Positions 1 to 9,045 of a DNA stretch of 53,853 nt are shown here, in pieces. Position numbers and translations under genes: made by a program. The notes beneath the pieces were generated by a model. That model was not told the origin of the DNA and made no database searches. It worked only from the letters and a program-made list of their open reading frames with translations. Positions within the stretch are counted from its first letter, which is position 1. Every line of letters begins with the position of its first letter. The stretch comes from Nostocoides japonicum T1-X7 (lineage in GTDB: Bacteria > Actinomycetota > Actinomycetes > Actinomycetales > Dermatophilaceae), in contig NZ_HF570958.1 of assembly GCF_001046855.1 (NCBI RefSeq), forward strand, positions 405,183-459,035, given 5' to 3'.

Positions 1-2
1 CC

Positions 3-770
3 GCGCCCGCGGCCGCCGCACCCGCCGCTCGGGGCGCCGCACCGCTCAGCGGCCGCGGCGAGACCCGCATACCCGTCAAGGGCGTGCGCAAGATGACGGC
101 CCAGGCCATGGTGGACTCGGCGTTCACGGCGCCGCACGTCACCGAGTGGGTGACCGTCGACGTCACGGCGACGATGGACCTCGTCGCGGACCTGAAGCAG
201 GACAAGGAGTTCCGCGACGCGAAGGTGACGCCGCTCCTCGTCCTCGCGAAGGCGATGTGCATCGCCGTCCGGCGCCACCCGGACATCAACGTCAGCTGGG
301 ACGAGGCGGCCCAGGAGATCGTCCGCAAGGACTACGTCAACCTGGGGATCGCCGCGGCGACGCCGCGCGGGCTCGTCGTGCCCAACATCAAGGACGCCGA
401 CCTCCTCGGCCTGCGCGACCTCGCCGACGCCATCGCCGCGCTCACCGAGACGGCCCGGGCGGGACGCACCCAGCCGGCGGAGATGTCCGGCGGGACGCTG
501 ACGATCACCAACGTCGGGGTCTTCGGCGTCGACGCCGGCACGCCAATCCTCAACCCGGGTGAGGCGGCGATCGTCGCGTTCGGGGCGGTGCGCCGCACGC
601 CGTGGGTCGTCACTGCCGCCGACGGCACCGAGTCGATCGAGCCGCGGTGGGTCACGACGCTCGCGATGTCCTTCGACCACCGGATGGTCGACGGCGAGCT
701 CGGCAGCCGCTACCTCGCCGACGTCGCCGCGCTCCTCGCCGACCCGCGGCGCGGGCTCGTCTGGGGTTGA
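3..770 (+). CDS. bkdC: Branched-chain 2-oxoacid dehydrogenase E2 (dihydrolipoamide acyltransferase), C-terminal part
   Basis: The frame is open at the left edge, so the lipoyl and E1/E3-binding domains lie outside the window. What remains is an Ala/Pro-rich linker running into GETRIPVKGVRKMTAQAMV, then the trimeric acyltransferase core. It ends with SFDHRMVDGELG, which carries the catalytic His and Asp of the DHRxxDG motif. The enzyme moves the acyl group from lipoamide to CoA in a 2-oxoacid dehydrogenase complex; pyruvate or 2-oxoglutarate E2 have the same core. A GTG at 84 could be read as a start, but the upstream residues are typical E2 linker, so the gene is truncated by the window edge. 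The branched-chain assignment is a likelihood only. Confidence 0.85.
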   Translation, partial: APAAAAPAARGAAPLSGRGETRIPVKGVRKMTAQAMVDSAFTAPHVTEWVTVDVTATMDLVADLKQDKEFRDAKVTPLLVLAKAMCIAVRRHPDINVSWDEAAQEIVRKDYVNLGIAAATPRGLVVPNIKDADLLGLRDLADAIAALTETARAGRTQPAEMSGGTLTITNVGVFGVDAGTPILNPGEAAIVAFGAVRRTPWVVTAADGTESIEPRWVTTLAMSFDHRMVDGELGSRYLADVAALLADPRRGLVWG

Positions 771-916
771 GGCAGCGCTCCGGCGAGGTGGAAGGATCGG
801 CCCGTGGAGACGCCGATGTTCCCCGAACCCACCCGCCGGTCGAACCCGCGCCCGACAGGGCCGGGCCACCCCGACCCGCTCCGCGAGGGCCGCGGGGGCG
901 GGACGGGGGCGCGAGG

Positions 917-2377
917 ATGACCGAGGGCATCGCGGGAGTCGTCTTCCCCGAGGTCGACGGGCGGCGGAGCACGTCGGCGTTCGGCCGGGACGTCGTCGCC
1001 GCCGCCCTCCGTGCGGTGGACCCCGTCGGGGCGGACGCCGCGGAGCGGGAGACGAACTGGCGCACGGGGTATCTCGGCCACTTCCACCGGCTCGTCGAGG
1101 CCGGGATCCGCTCACCCGAGGCGGCCCGGACCATCGCCCGCGACGGGCTGTCCGCCATCCACGCCGGCATGCGGTACCGCCCGGTGGGCGCGGACGTCGA
1201 CGAGCCGCTCGGCGCGGTCTTCGATGCCCCGGTCCCGGCACCCTTCGGGACCGCGGTGGTGGAGGGGACGCAGGTCCGCGAGGAGCGCCTCACGGTGCCG
1301 CACCGCGGGGGCCGGCTGGGCGGTGACGCCATCCTGCGCCTCCTCGAGGGCTGGGTCGCCGGAGGAGTCGTCGAGCCGAGCTTCGCCGGGGCGATCGAGC
1401 GCGTCGTCGCCCACCCCGAGTGGCTCGACCTGCGCGGCTGGACCGTCGGCGTCGTCGGCGCGGGCGCCGAGATGGGGCCGCTGCGTGCCCTGACGCGGTG
1501 GGGAGCCACGATCGCGGCGGTCGACCTGCCCCGGCCGCCGATCTGGGAGCGGGTGCTCGGGGAGGCACGGGAGGGAGCCGGGCGGATGCTCCTCCCGACG
1601 GTCGGTGACGACGGGCCGATCGAGCAGCGGGCCGGTGCCGATCTGCTCACCGACCTCCCGCGCGTCGCGGAGTGGGTCTGCGGCCTCGGCGGCGACGTCG
1701 TCATCGGCAACTACGTCTACGCCGACGGCGCGACGAACGTCCGGGTCGCCACGGCCGTCGACGCGCTGTCGGAGCAGGTCCGCCGGCGCCGTCCCGGCCG
1801 GACCGCCCTGGCGTTCCTCGCCACCCCCACCGACGTGTTCGCCGTGCCGGGCGAGGCGGTCGAGCAGTCGGTGACCGCATACCGGGAGCGCCGCACGAGC
1901 AAGGTCCTCCGGGTCCCGCTGCGGACCCTGTCCGGCGGCCGGCTCCTGCGCCGCAACTACCGGCCCGGCGAGAACCCCGGCATCAACGACTCCGTCGTCC
2001 TCCAGCAGGGGCCCAACTACCTGCTCGCCAAGCGGCTCCAGCGCTGGCGGGCGACGACCGCCGCCGCGGAGGGCGCCCTCGTGTCCTTCCACGTCGCCCC
2101 GCCGACGCGCACCCGCTCGGTCCTGAAGAACCGCGCCCTCGCCGCGGCATACGGCGGAGCCCATCGGTTCGGCGTAACCGTCTTCGAGCCCGGGACCGCC
2201 AACACCCTCCTCGCGGCCCTGCTCGTCCACGATCTCGTCGAAGGGGTCCCGCGGCATGAGCACCCGTGGCAGGACGAGGCGTATGCCGCGGCCCACGGCG
2301 GGTTGTGGCGTGCCGCCTACGACCCCCGGAGCGCGCTCGGACTGGCGGCCCTCCTCGGGATCGGCGCGGCCCGCTGA
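917..2377 (+). CDS. Conserved actinobacterial protein with Rossmann-type motif, function unknown
   Basis: About 486 residues from ATG 917. I recognise it as a type seen in other actinobacteria with no assigned function. Near residue 180 it has GVVGAGAEMGPLRALTRWGA, a glycine-rich turn after a beta strand followed about 15 residues later by AAVDLPRP, as in nucleotide-binding Rossmann folds. Later conserved-looking segments are LLTDLP, GNYVYADGATNVRV, ALAFLATPTDVFAVP, QQGPNYLLAKRLQRWR and APPTRTRSVLKN. There is no signal peptide or membrane segment. It follows the E2 gene by 146 bp on the same strand. The start is not secure: the purine-rich GAGG abuts the ATG, and the frame is open far upstream. 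A dehydrogenase or methyltransferase-like role is possible but not shown. Confidence 0.7.
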   Translation: MTEGIAGVVFPEVDGRRSTSAFGRDVVAAALRAVDPVGADAAERETNWRTGYLGHFHRLVEAGIRSPEAARTIARDGLSAIHAGMRYRPVGADVDEPLGAVFDAPVPAPFGTAVVEGTQVREERLTVPHRGGRLGGDAILRLLEGWVAGGVVEPSFAGAIERVVAHPEWLDLRGWTVGVVGAGAEMGPLRALTRWGATIAAVDLPRPPIWERVLGEAREGAGRMLLPTVGDDGPIEQRAGADLLTDLPRVAEWVCGLGGDVVIGNYVYADGATNVRVATAVDALSEQVRRRRPGRTALAFLATPTDVFAVPGEAVEQSVTAYRERRTSKVLRVPLRTLSGGRLLRRNYRPGENPGINDSVVLQQGPNYLLAKRLQRWRATTAAAEGALVSFHVAPPTRTRSVLKNRALAAAYGGAHRFGVTVFEPGTANTLLAALLVHDLVEGVPRHEHPWQDEAYAAAHGGLWRAAYDPRSALGLAALLGIGAAR

Positions 2378-2443
2378 CCCCGGGCCGGATGGAATAGAGC
2401 GACTGCTCAAACGGTTTGGCTTCGAGGGATCCGGCGCGAGACA

Positions 2444-3685
2444 ATGGCGCGTCCCCTCAGCCACCTCGATGCCGTCTGGAGTACTCCCGTGCTGTCCGCA
2501 TACGCCCCCCTGCTGCGCGTCCCGAGCGTCGCGCCGTTCCTCCTCGGAGGGGCCTTCGCACGGGTGGGCGGATCCATGTTCGGCGTGTCGGTCATCGTCA
2601 TGATCAGCTCCCGAACCGGGTCGTTCGGTCTCGCCGGCGCCGTCTCGGCCGTGGGAGTCCTCGTCCTGGCGATCGCGGGACCGCTCATCGGGCGGCTCAT
2701 CGACCGGCACGGCCAGCGCCGCGTCGCGCTGCCGTTCATCATCGCGACCTTCGTCGCGGGGCTCGTCATGGTGCTCCTGTCGTTCGTCGGCGCGCCGCGG
2801 TGGACCCTCTTCGTCGCCTACGGCGTCTCGGCGTTCCTCCCCGAGATGGGGCCGCTGTCCCGGGCGCGCTGGGTGCACATCTTCCGGGGCGAGCCGCAGT
2901 CGCTCCACACGGCGATGTCGTTCGAGCAGGTCAGCGACGAGGGGGCGTTCATCATCGGCCCGGTCCTCGCGGTCCTCCTCTCGACGCTGCTGTTCCCCGA
3001 GGCCGGGCTGCTCGCCGCGGAGCTCTTCTTCACCCTCGGCATGGTCATCTTCCTGTCGGCCCGGGCCACCGAGCCGCCCGTCGTCGCCCGCGACGACCGT
3101 CCGCACGGACTGGCCGTCACGCGACCCGGGCTGCTCGTCGTCGCCGGCGTCCTCGTCATGACGGGGGCGATCTTCGGGTCCAACGAGGTCGTCGCCGTCG
3201 CGGTCACCGAGCAGGCGGGGAACAAGGAGTTCTCGAGCGTCATCCTCGCCCTCTTCGCCCTCGGGTCGATGCTCGCCGGGATCGTCTTCGGCTCCCGGCA
3301 CTTCGACTCGACGCTGACCCGGCGCCTCGTGCTCGCCGCGACGGGCATGTTCCTCCTCGAGGCCCCGGCCCTCGTCGTGACGAACCTGTGGGGCCTCGCC
3401 GCCGTCATGCTCGTCGCCGGCTCCGCGACGGCGCCCATGCTCATCACGAGCCTCACGCTCGCGCAGAAGCTCGTGCCGCCCGCCTTCGTCACCGAGGGGA
3501 TGGCGGTGGCCATCACCGGCATCCTCATCGGGATCTCGATCGGGACGGCGGTGGCCGGCTGGGCCGTCGAGCACTTCGGGGCGCATGCCGCGTATGCCGT
3601 TCCCGTCACCGCCGGGCTCGTCGCCGTCGCCCTCGCGACCGTCCGGTTCCGCCCCCTCCAGCGGGCCGAGCTCGCCGACGCCTGA
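2444..3685 (+). CDS. MFS transporter (12-TM, small-molecule efflux type)
   Basis: 413 residues with about twelve hydrophobic helices. The first helix begins near residue 30. The loop between helices 2 and 3 holds GRLIDRHGQRR, a form of the MFS signature G-x(3)-D-x-x-G-R-R. The second half (from about residue 215) repeats the fold after a charged linker. Substrate cannot be read from the sequence; similar actinobacterial proteins are annotated as multidrug or sugar efflux. It stands alone on the plus strand and converges with the exporter on the other side. Confidence 0.8.
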   Translation: MARPLSHLDAVWSTPVLSAYAPLLRVPSVAPFLLGGAFARVGGSMFGVSVIVMISSRTGSFGLAGAVSAVGVLVLAIAGPLIGRLIDRHGQRRVALPFIIATFVAGLVMVLLSFVGAPRWTLFVAYGVSAFLPEMGPLSRARWVHIFRGEPQSLHTAMSFEQVSDEGAFIIGPVLAVLLSTLLFPEAGLLAAELFFTLGMVIFLSARATEPPVVARDDRPHGLAVTRPGLLVVAGVLVMTGAIFGSNEVVAVAVTEQAGNKEFSSVILALFALGSMLAGIVFGSRHFDSTLTRRLVLAATGMFLLEAPALVVTNLWGLAAVMLVAGSATAPMLITSLTLAQKLVPPAFVTEGMAVAITGILIGISIGTAVAGWAVEHFGAHAAYAVPVTAGLVAVALATVRFRPLQRAELADA

Positions 3686-3728
3686 CCCGCCCCGTTCCCG
3701 CCTCCTCGAACAGGGTGGTGGGACGGAG

Positions 3729-5561
3729 TCAGTGGGGGAGGGCGGGCTCCGGGGCCAGCTCGTCGGGGTTGGCCCGGGCCGGGCCACCGCGCAGCTCGAC
3801 GTGGGGCAGCAGGAAGATGACCGCCCATCCCACGGCCATGACGGCCGCCGCGCAGATGAAGACGAGGTCCATCGAGTCGGCATACCCGACGAAGAACGGC
3901 TTGGCCAGGCGCGGGTCGATGTGGTTGAGGAACGAGGAGTCCGACAGCGCGCCGGCGGACAGCGAGGACTGGCCGCCCGATCGCGACTCGGCGAGCTGCT
4001 TGAGGAACGCGGCGTTCGCTGGATCCGCGAGCACCGCCGGGTCCTTCGTCGCGGCCTGGAACTCGGCGCTGGGCATGATGGTCTTGAAGGCGGCGGCGAT
4101 CTTGTCGGGGACGGTCGAGAAGAGGATCGAGAGGAAGACCGCGACGCCGAGGGTCCCGCCGATCTGCCGCGTGAACGTCGCGGAGGATGTCGCGACGCCC
4201 ATGTCGCGGCGGTCCGCGGCGTTCTGGACGGCGAGGGTGAGCGGCTGCATCATGAAGCCGAGCCCGAGCCCGAAGACGAGGCAGACGACCGCCAGCTCCC
4301 AGTACGGCGTGTCGTAGCGCAGGAAGTAGAGGAGGACGAGCGCCCCCGTGAGCAGCCCGCCGCCGGTCCGGATGAACCGCCGGTAGCGACCGGTCCGGGA
4401 GATCAGCTGACCGGCGATGACCGAGCCGCTCATGATGCCGAGGGTCAACGGGAGCAGCTGGAGGCCGGCCTCCGTCGGCGAGGACCCCTTGACGATCTGC
4501 ATGTAGAGGGGCAGCAGCGAGATGCCGCCGAACATCGCCATGCCGACGATGACCGAGACGATCGAGGCGATCCGGATCGTCGGGTTGTTGAAGAGCTTGA
4601 GGGGCAGGAGCGCCTCGTCGCCCAAGGACCGCTCGACGAGGACGAAGGCGAGGAGTCCGACGGCACCGATGAGGTATGCCGTGATGGCCCGCCCGGAGGC
4701 CCACCCCCAGTCGCGGCCCTGCTCGGCGACGAGCAGGAGCGGGACGAACCCGATGACGAGGGCGAGGGCGCCCCACCAGTCGATGCGGTGGTTGAGCCGG
4801 TGGTGGTGCAGGTGGAGGGTGCGGGCGACGACGCCGAGCGCGACGATGCCGACGGGCACGTTGACGAGGAAGACCCATCGCCAGCCGGTGATGCCGAGGA
4901 TGCTCGACTGCCCGGCGAAGAAGCCGCCGACGACCGGCCCGAGGACGCTCGAGGTGCCGAAGACCGCGAGGAAGTAGCCCTGGTAGCGCGCTCGTTCCCG
5001 CGGCGGGACGATGTCGCCGATGATGGCGAGAGCGAGGGCGAAGAGCCCGCCCGCGCCGAGCCCCTGGAAGGCGCGGAAGAACGCGAGCTCGAGCATCGAG
5101 TTGGCGAACGAGCACAGCGCCGACCCGGCGATGAAGATCGAGATGGCCGTGAGGAAGAACTTCTTGCGGCCGTAGATGTCGGAGAGCTTGCCGTAGAGCG
5201 GCGTGACGATCGTCGAGGTGATGAGGTATGCCGTCGTCACCCAGGCCTGCTCGGACAGGCCGTGGAGGTCGTCGGAGATGGTGCGGATGGCCGTCGCGAC
5301 GATCGTCTGGTCGAGGGCGGCGAGGAACATGCCCATCATCAGGCCGGTGAGGATCGTGAGGACCTGACGATGGCTCAGCGGGAAGTCGTCGTCCGACGAC
5401 GGCGCGAGGTCCGCCACGGCGGTGGTCGTCGCGGCGCTGGCCGGCACCGGCCCGTCACCCCGGCCCGGCGCGTGCTCGAGGTGGCCGGCCCGCTCTGCCT
5501 GACGGGCACGCTCGAGCCGTCGGGCGGCCCGGCCGCGGGGCTTGGCGTGCCGGCCGCTCAC
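3729..5561 (-). CDS. MFS drug-resistance transporter, DHA2 (EmrB/QacA) family, 14-TM
   Basis: 610 residues from a GTG at 5561. That start overlaps the stop of the MarR gene as GTGA, which is why it is chosen over longer readings that would run back into marR. An Arg-rich cytoplasmic tail of about 70 residues precedes helix 1 (LTGLMMGMFLAALDQTIVATAI, with the LDxTIVNVAL-like motif of DHA2 exporters). GKLSDIYGRKKFF is motif A and GPVVGGFF is the antiporter motif C. A long extracytoplasmic loop of about 90 residues lies before the last helix. It is a proton-driven exporter of hydrophobic or cationic drugs, translationally coupled to its likely repressor. Confidence 0.88.
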   Translation of the reverse strand: MSGRHAKPRGRAARRLERARQAERAGHLEHAPGRGDGPVPASAATTTAVADLAPSSDDDFPLSHRQVLTILTGLMMGMFLAALDQTIVATAIRTISDDLHGLSEQAWVTTAYLITSTIVTPLYGKLSDIYGRKKFFLTAISIFIAGSALCSFANSMLELAFFRAFQGLGAGGLFALALAIIGDIVPPRERARYQGYFLAVFGTSSVLGPVVGGFFAGQSSILGITGWRWVFLVNVPVGIVALGVVARTLHLHHHRLNHRIDWWGALALVIGFVPLLLVAEQGRDWGWASGRAITAYLIGAVGLLAFVLVERSLGDEALLPLKLFNNPTIRIASIVSVIVGMAMFGGISLLPLYMQIVKGSSPTEAGLQLLPLTLGIMSGSVIAGQLISRTGRYRRFIRTGGGLLTGALVLLYFLRYDTPYWELAVVCLVFGLGLGFMMQPLTLAVQNAADRRDMGVATSSATFTRQIGGTLGVAVFLSILFSTVPDKIAAAFKTIMPSAEFQAATKDPAVLADPANAAFLKQLAESRSGGQSSLSAGALSDSSFLNHIDPRLAKPFFVGYADSMDLVFICAAAVMAVGWAVIFLLPHVELRGGPARANPDELAPEPALPH

Positions 5562-6052
5562 GCGGTCTCCTCCTGACGGTAGGCGGCATACGCCTCGAAG
5601 AGGGTTCCCGACTCGTGGGCCGCCGTGATCGTCTCGGTGAGCTTCTCGAGGAGCTCGATGAGGCGCTCGGCCTCCTCCGGCTCCCAGTCCGACAGGATCC
5701 GCTGGAACCACCGCCCGCGGCCGACCTTGAGCCGCTCGACGAGCTCGACGCCCTCGGCGCTGAGGGAGACCATGGCGACCCGGCCGTCCTGCGGGTCGGG
5801 TACCTTCTCGGCGAGGCCCTGGGCGACGAGCGCGGACACCTGGCGGCTCACCGTGGAGACGTCGGAGTGGACGCAGGTGGCGAGGGTGGAGACCCGCCGG
5901 GGCTCCTCGACGAGGGTGAACAGCACGGGGTACGCGGAGGGCTCGATGCCCTCGTGGATCCGAGGGACGTGGGCCTTGATGCTGCTCACGAGCTTGATGA
6001 CCCCGATGAGGTCGGTCGACAGCCGCGAGGCAGTGTCGGTGGAGACGGCCAT
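5558..6052 (-). CDS. MarR-family transcriptional regulator
   Basis: 164 residues. The winged-helix core is at about 40-110, with VSTLATCVHSDVSTVSRQVS as the recognition region and GLAEKVPDPQDGRVAMVSLS as the wing, including the family's D-x-R-D/V signature. Flanking helices would form the dimer. It is the first gene of a two-gene operon with the DHA2 exporter. The usual arrangement is autorepression released by a ligand that the exporter removes. An imperfect palindrome lies 26 bp upstream of the start codon. Confidence 0.9.
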   Translation of the reverse strand: MAVSTDTASRLSTDLIGVIKLVSSIKAHVPRIHEGIEPSAYPVLFTLVEEPRRVSTLATCVHSDVSTVSRQVSALVAQGLAEKVPDPQDGRVAMVSLSAEGVELVERLKVGRGRWFQRILSDWEPEEAERLIELLEKLTETITAAHESGTLFEAYAAYRQEETA

Positions 6053-6077
6053 GGCCTGAGCCTTCTACGAAGAGTGA

Positions 6078-6094
6078 TTGTTTGCTGAAGACAA
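6078..6094. promoter_or_regulatory. Candidate MarR operator (imperfect palindrome)
   Basis: TTGTTTGCTGAAGACAA has six of eight base pairs symmetric around the central T (TTGT.T.C / G.A.ACAA). It sits in an AT-rich island upstream of the marR start at 6052, where the promoter should be. The size fits the 16-20 bp sites that MarR dimers bind. The assignment rests on position and symmetry only. Confidence 0.5.
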
Positions 6095-6141
6095 CTATAC
6101 CGTGGCTCGGCCCCGTATCGGACCATGAAGGTTCGGTCTGC

Positions 6142-7002
6142 TCACATCGTGACGCTCATCGCCGCCAGCACCCGGTGGGCGACCTCGTCGTCGCCGTGGA
6201 CGGTGACGTGCACCTCGTCGGGGCTGCGGCGCCCGGCCGCGAGCCGGCCGAACGCGCTCGTCGACATCGCGAGCTGCGTCACGGACTCCGACCCCTCCGC
6301 CGCGGGATGCGTCGACGCCTCGCCGGTGAACAGCGGCACGCCACGGGGTCGGCCCTCGTGCTCCTCGACGCGGACGCCGATGCGGCCGACGACCGGCCCG
6401 GTGACGTCGATGATCACCGTGTTGCCGGGGGCGACGCCGGCGGAGCGGGCGACGACCTTCGGCATCCCGAGCTCGAGACGCTCCATCGTGACGCTCGCCG
6501 CGGCCGTGTCGAGGTCCCCTGGCCGCCCGATGGCCTCGCGGACGTCCTGCTCGTGGGTCCAGATGTCGACCATCCGCAGCGCGAGGACCGTGTCCGCCGG
6601 GGCGGGACCGAACGGCCCGTCGATGACCGAGTCGGCGGTCAGCTCCACGGCATACAGCTGGGACTGCCGCAGCGCGAGGACCTGTTCGAGCTCGTCGACG
6701 ACCTCCTCGCCCGTCCACCCGCGACGATGCTCGACCCCCAGCTCGGTGAACCGGCCGACGTCGTTCCTGATGTGCTCGTATGCCGGGACCTCCACGGCGG
6801 GGAGCGGCTCGCCGCCGAGCCACGCCTCGAGGGCGACGACGTGGGAGATGACGTTCTTGACCGTCCACCCGGGACAGTCGGTCGGCCGGTCGAAGTCGTC
6901 CGGCCGCATCGAGCGGCCGAGGTCGATGATCGCGCGGACGACCGCGCCGTAGGCGTCGACCAGCCCCGACAGGTCCGACGGCGCGGCGGGGTGGAACGGC
7001 AT
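6142..7002 (-). CDS. TIGR03083-type protein (maleylpyruvate isomerase / mycothiol-dependent DinB-like family)
   Basis: 286 residues from ATG 7002. The N-terminal half is the DinB-like four-helix bundle of mycothiol-dependent enzymes: RPDDFDRPTDCPGWTVKNVISHV carries the conserved Cys-Pro-Gly-Trp and the first metal-binding His. VDIWTHEQDVREAIGRPG supplies the second His cluster. The C-terminal part is the small sterol-carrier-like domain common to this family. The real substrate of most members is unknown, so maleylpyruvate isomerase should not be taken literally. It is transcribed divergently from the CopD-CtaG gene across only 51 bp. Its promoter box stands 7 nt from the ATG. Confidence 0.8.
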   Translation of the reverse strand: MPFHPAAPSDLSGLVDAYGAVVRAIIDLGRSMRPDDFDRPTDCPGWTVKNVISHVVALEAWLGGEPLPAVEVPAYEHIRNDVGRFTELGVEHRRGWTGEEVVDELEQVLALRQSQLYAVELTADSVIDGPFGPAPADTVLALRMVDIWTHEQDVREAIGRPGDLDTAAASVTMERLELGMPKVVARSAGVAPGNTVIIDVTGPVVGRIGVRVEEHEGRPRGVPLFTGEASTHPAAEGSESVTQLAMSTSAFGRLAAGRRSPDEVHVTVHGDDEVAHRVLAAMSVTM

Positions 7003-7009
7003 GGTCGAA

Positions 7010-7015
7010 ACCCTA
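7010..7015 (-). promoter_or_regulatory. -10 box of a leaderless promoter for the TIGR03083 gene
   Basis: TAGGGT on the minus strand lies exactly 7 nt before ATG 7002, so transcription would begin at or next to the start codon. No Shine-Dalgarno sequence is present. This fits the TAnnnT plus 6-7 nt pattern of actinobacterial leaderless transcripts. Confidence 0.5.
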
Positions 7016-7040
7016 CGACGGGCCACCCAGCATCGCTGCT

Positions 7041-7046
7041 TACGCT
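7041..7046 (+). promoter_or_regulatory. -10 box of a leaderless promoter for the CopD-CtaG gene
   Basis: TACGCT lies 7 nt before ATG 7054. It is back to back with the minus-strand box at 7010-7015, so both genes start from a 51-bp shared region. Confidence 0.5.
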
Positions 7047-7053
7047 GGGGGCC

Positions 7054-9039
7054 ATGACGACGCGCGTGGCCGAGCCGGTGAGGCGGGCGCCGTTCTCGGT
7101 CGCTCTCGTCACCGCCCTCGCCGGCGTCGTCCTCGGGGGCCTCACGACCGCCCTCTTCAGCCCGTATGCCGTCGCCGACCCGGGGGCCCTCGTCCGCTGG
7201 GGCCTGCCGGTCACGACGGCGATCCGCGACGTCGCGATGAGCGCGACGACGGGCCTGCTCGTCCTCGCCGCCTTCATCGTCCCCGAGCGCGTGACGACCG
7301 ACCGCCGCGGACTGGCCCGCCGGCTCGCCACGTGGACGGCGCTGCTGTGGGCCGTCGCCGGCCTGCTCGTCGTCGTCCTCACCTTCTCCGACCTGTCCGG
7401 CACCAGACCCGGTGCGGCGGGCTTCTGGAGCGAGCTGTCGTCGTTCATCTGGAGCCTGGAGACGACCCGGATCTACCTGCTCTCCGCCCTCGCGGGGCTC
7501 GTCGTCGCGCTCGGTGCGCCGCTGGCGCGCGGGCGCGCGGCGACGGCCTGGCTCGTCGCCGTCTGCCTGGTCGGCGCGTCGATCCTCGCCCTGACCGGCC
7601 ACTCCGCCGGCGCGGTCGACCACGAGACGGCCGTCAACGCGCTCGGGGTCCATCTCCTGTCGATCACCGTCTGGGTCGGCGGCCTGCTCGGACTCGCCGC
7701 CCTCCGCCCGGTCCTCGGCGTCGACCTCGGAGCCTGCGTCGGCCGGTTCTCCGTCCTCGCGCTGTGGTGCTACGTGGCCGTCGCGGTCAGCGGCATCCAG
7801 CAGGCCTGGATCCGGCTCGGCTCGATCTCCGGTCTCGCGACGGCATACGGCGCCCTCATCGTCGCCAAGAGCGTCGCGCTCATCGCCCTCGGGATCCTCG
7901 GCTGGCGGCAGCGGGAGTCGCTGCGCCGCCGCCTGACCGCCGACCCCTCGGACGGCCGCGCCTTCGCCCGGCTCGCCCTCAGCGAGGCCGGCTTCATGGG
8001 GGCCGCCATCGGAGTGGCCGTCGCCCTGGCCCGCAGCGCCCCGCCCGTCCCGGAGACGGTGAGCGACGCGAGCCGGGTCTTCGCCCTCACGACCTTCCCC
8101 GACCCCGGACCGATGCGCTGGAGCGACTGGTTCTTCGCCTGGCGCATGGACTGGCTCATGCTCGCCATCGCGCTCACCGCGATCGGGCTCTACCTCGCCG
8201 GCGTCGTCGTCCTCCGCCGGCGGGGCGACGCCTGGTCGCTCGGGCGCACGATCTGCTGGACGCTCGGCTGGCTCGTCTTCGTGTGGGCGACCTGTGGAGG
8301 CCCGGGCATCTGGGGACGCATCCTCTTCTCGGTCCACATGGTCATGCACATGTCGATCGCCATGATCGTCCCGCTCCTCCTCGTGCCCGCGGCACCCGTC
8401 ACCCTCGCCCTGCGCACCCTGTCGGCCCGGCACGACAAGACGTGGGGACCTCGCGAGGTCATCCTCCAGGTCGTCCACTCGCGGGCGCTCGCCGTCATCT
8501 CCAACCCCATCGTCGCGGCGGTCCTCTTCTTCCTCAGCCTCGCGCTGTTCTACTTCACGCCGCTGTTCGAGCTCGCCCTCCGGACCCACACGGGGCACCT
8601 GCTCATGCTGGCCCACTTCCTCCTCACGGGCTACCTGTTCGTCAACGTCCTCATCGGGGTCGACCCCGGTCCGAAACGGTGGTCGCCGCTGCTGCTGCTC
8701 ATCATCCTGTTCGCGACGGTGTCCTTCCACGCCTTCTTCGGCGTCGTCATCACCGGCAGCCAGACCCTCCTCGCCCCTGACTTCTTCCAGACCCTCCAGC
8801 TACCGTGGATGACCAACCCGATGGCCGACCAGGTGACGGCCGGCGAGATCGCGTGGGGTGTCGGTGAGCTGCCCACCCTCATCCTCGCTCTCCTCGTCGC
8901 CCAACGCTGGGTCCGCGCCGACCGGGCCGAGGCCGAGCGGAGCGACCGCCAGGCCGCGAGGGACGGCGACGCCGAGCTCGCCGCATACAACGCGATGCTC
9001 GCCGAACGGCGGGCGCAGTACCGACAGAAGGGTGACTGA
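7054..9039 (+). CDS. CopD / CtaG fusion: copper-handling cytochrome c oxidase assembly membrane protein
   Basis: 661 residues with about 14-16 membrane helices. The first half resembles CopD: helices with Trp and His such as NALGVHLLSITVWVGGLLGL and ALTGHSAG. The second half is a caa3-type CtaG domain from about residue 345: WRMDWLMLAIALTAIGLYLAG, then FSVHMVMHMSIAMIVPLLLV with the His/Met-rich helix, THTGHLLMLAHFLLTGYLF, and SFHAFFGVV. Single proteins joining the two domains are well known in actinobacteria. They are thought to pass copper to the CuA/CuB sites of cytochrome oxidase. The charged C-terminal tail (about 40 residues) is cytoplasmic. Six bases separate it from the nitrilase gene, so the two are co-transcribed. 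Confidence 0.88.
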   Translation: MTTRVAEPVRRAPFSVALVTALAGVVLGGLTTALFSPYAVADPGALVRWGLPVTTAIRDVAMSATTGLLVLAAFIVPERVTTDRRGLARRLATWTALLWAVAGLLVVVLTFSDLSGTRPGAAGFWSELSSFIWSLETTRIYLLSALAGLVVALGAPLARGRAATAWLVAVCLVGASILALTGHSAGAVDHETAVNALGVHLLSITVWVGGLLGLAALRPVLGVDLGACVGRFSVLALWCYVAVAVSGIQQAWIRLGSISGLATAYGALIVAKSVALIALGILGWRQRESLRRRLTADPSDGRAFARLALSEAGFMGAAIGVAVALARSAPPVPETVSDASRVFALTTFPDPGPMRWSDWFFAWRMDWLMLAIALTAIGLYLAGVVVLRRRGDAWSLGRTICWTLGWLVFVWATCGGPGIWGRILFSVHMVMHMSIAMIVPLLLVPAAPVTLALRTLSARHDKTWGPREVILQVVHSRALAVISNPIVAAVLFFLSLALFYFTPLFELALRTHTGHLLMLAHFLLTGYLFVNVLIGVDPGPKRWSPLLLLIILFATVSFHAFFGVVITGSQTLLAPDFFQTLQLPWMTNPMADQVTAGEIAWGVGELPTLILALLVAQRWVRADRAEAERSDRQAARDGDAELAAYNAMLAERRAQYRQKGD

Positions 9040-9045
9040 CGCACG

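Noticed and set aside
1112..3883. 923-residue minus-strand open frame
   Set aside because: It is antisense to the Rossmann-type and MFS genes, rich in Arg/Glu/Asp/Gly, and has no family features. High GC makes such frames common here.
6142..8730. Very long minus-strand frame opposite the CopD-CtaG gene
   Set aside because: Only its last part (6142-7002) is a real gene; the rest is antisense low-complexity.
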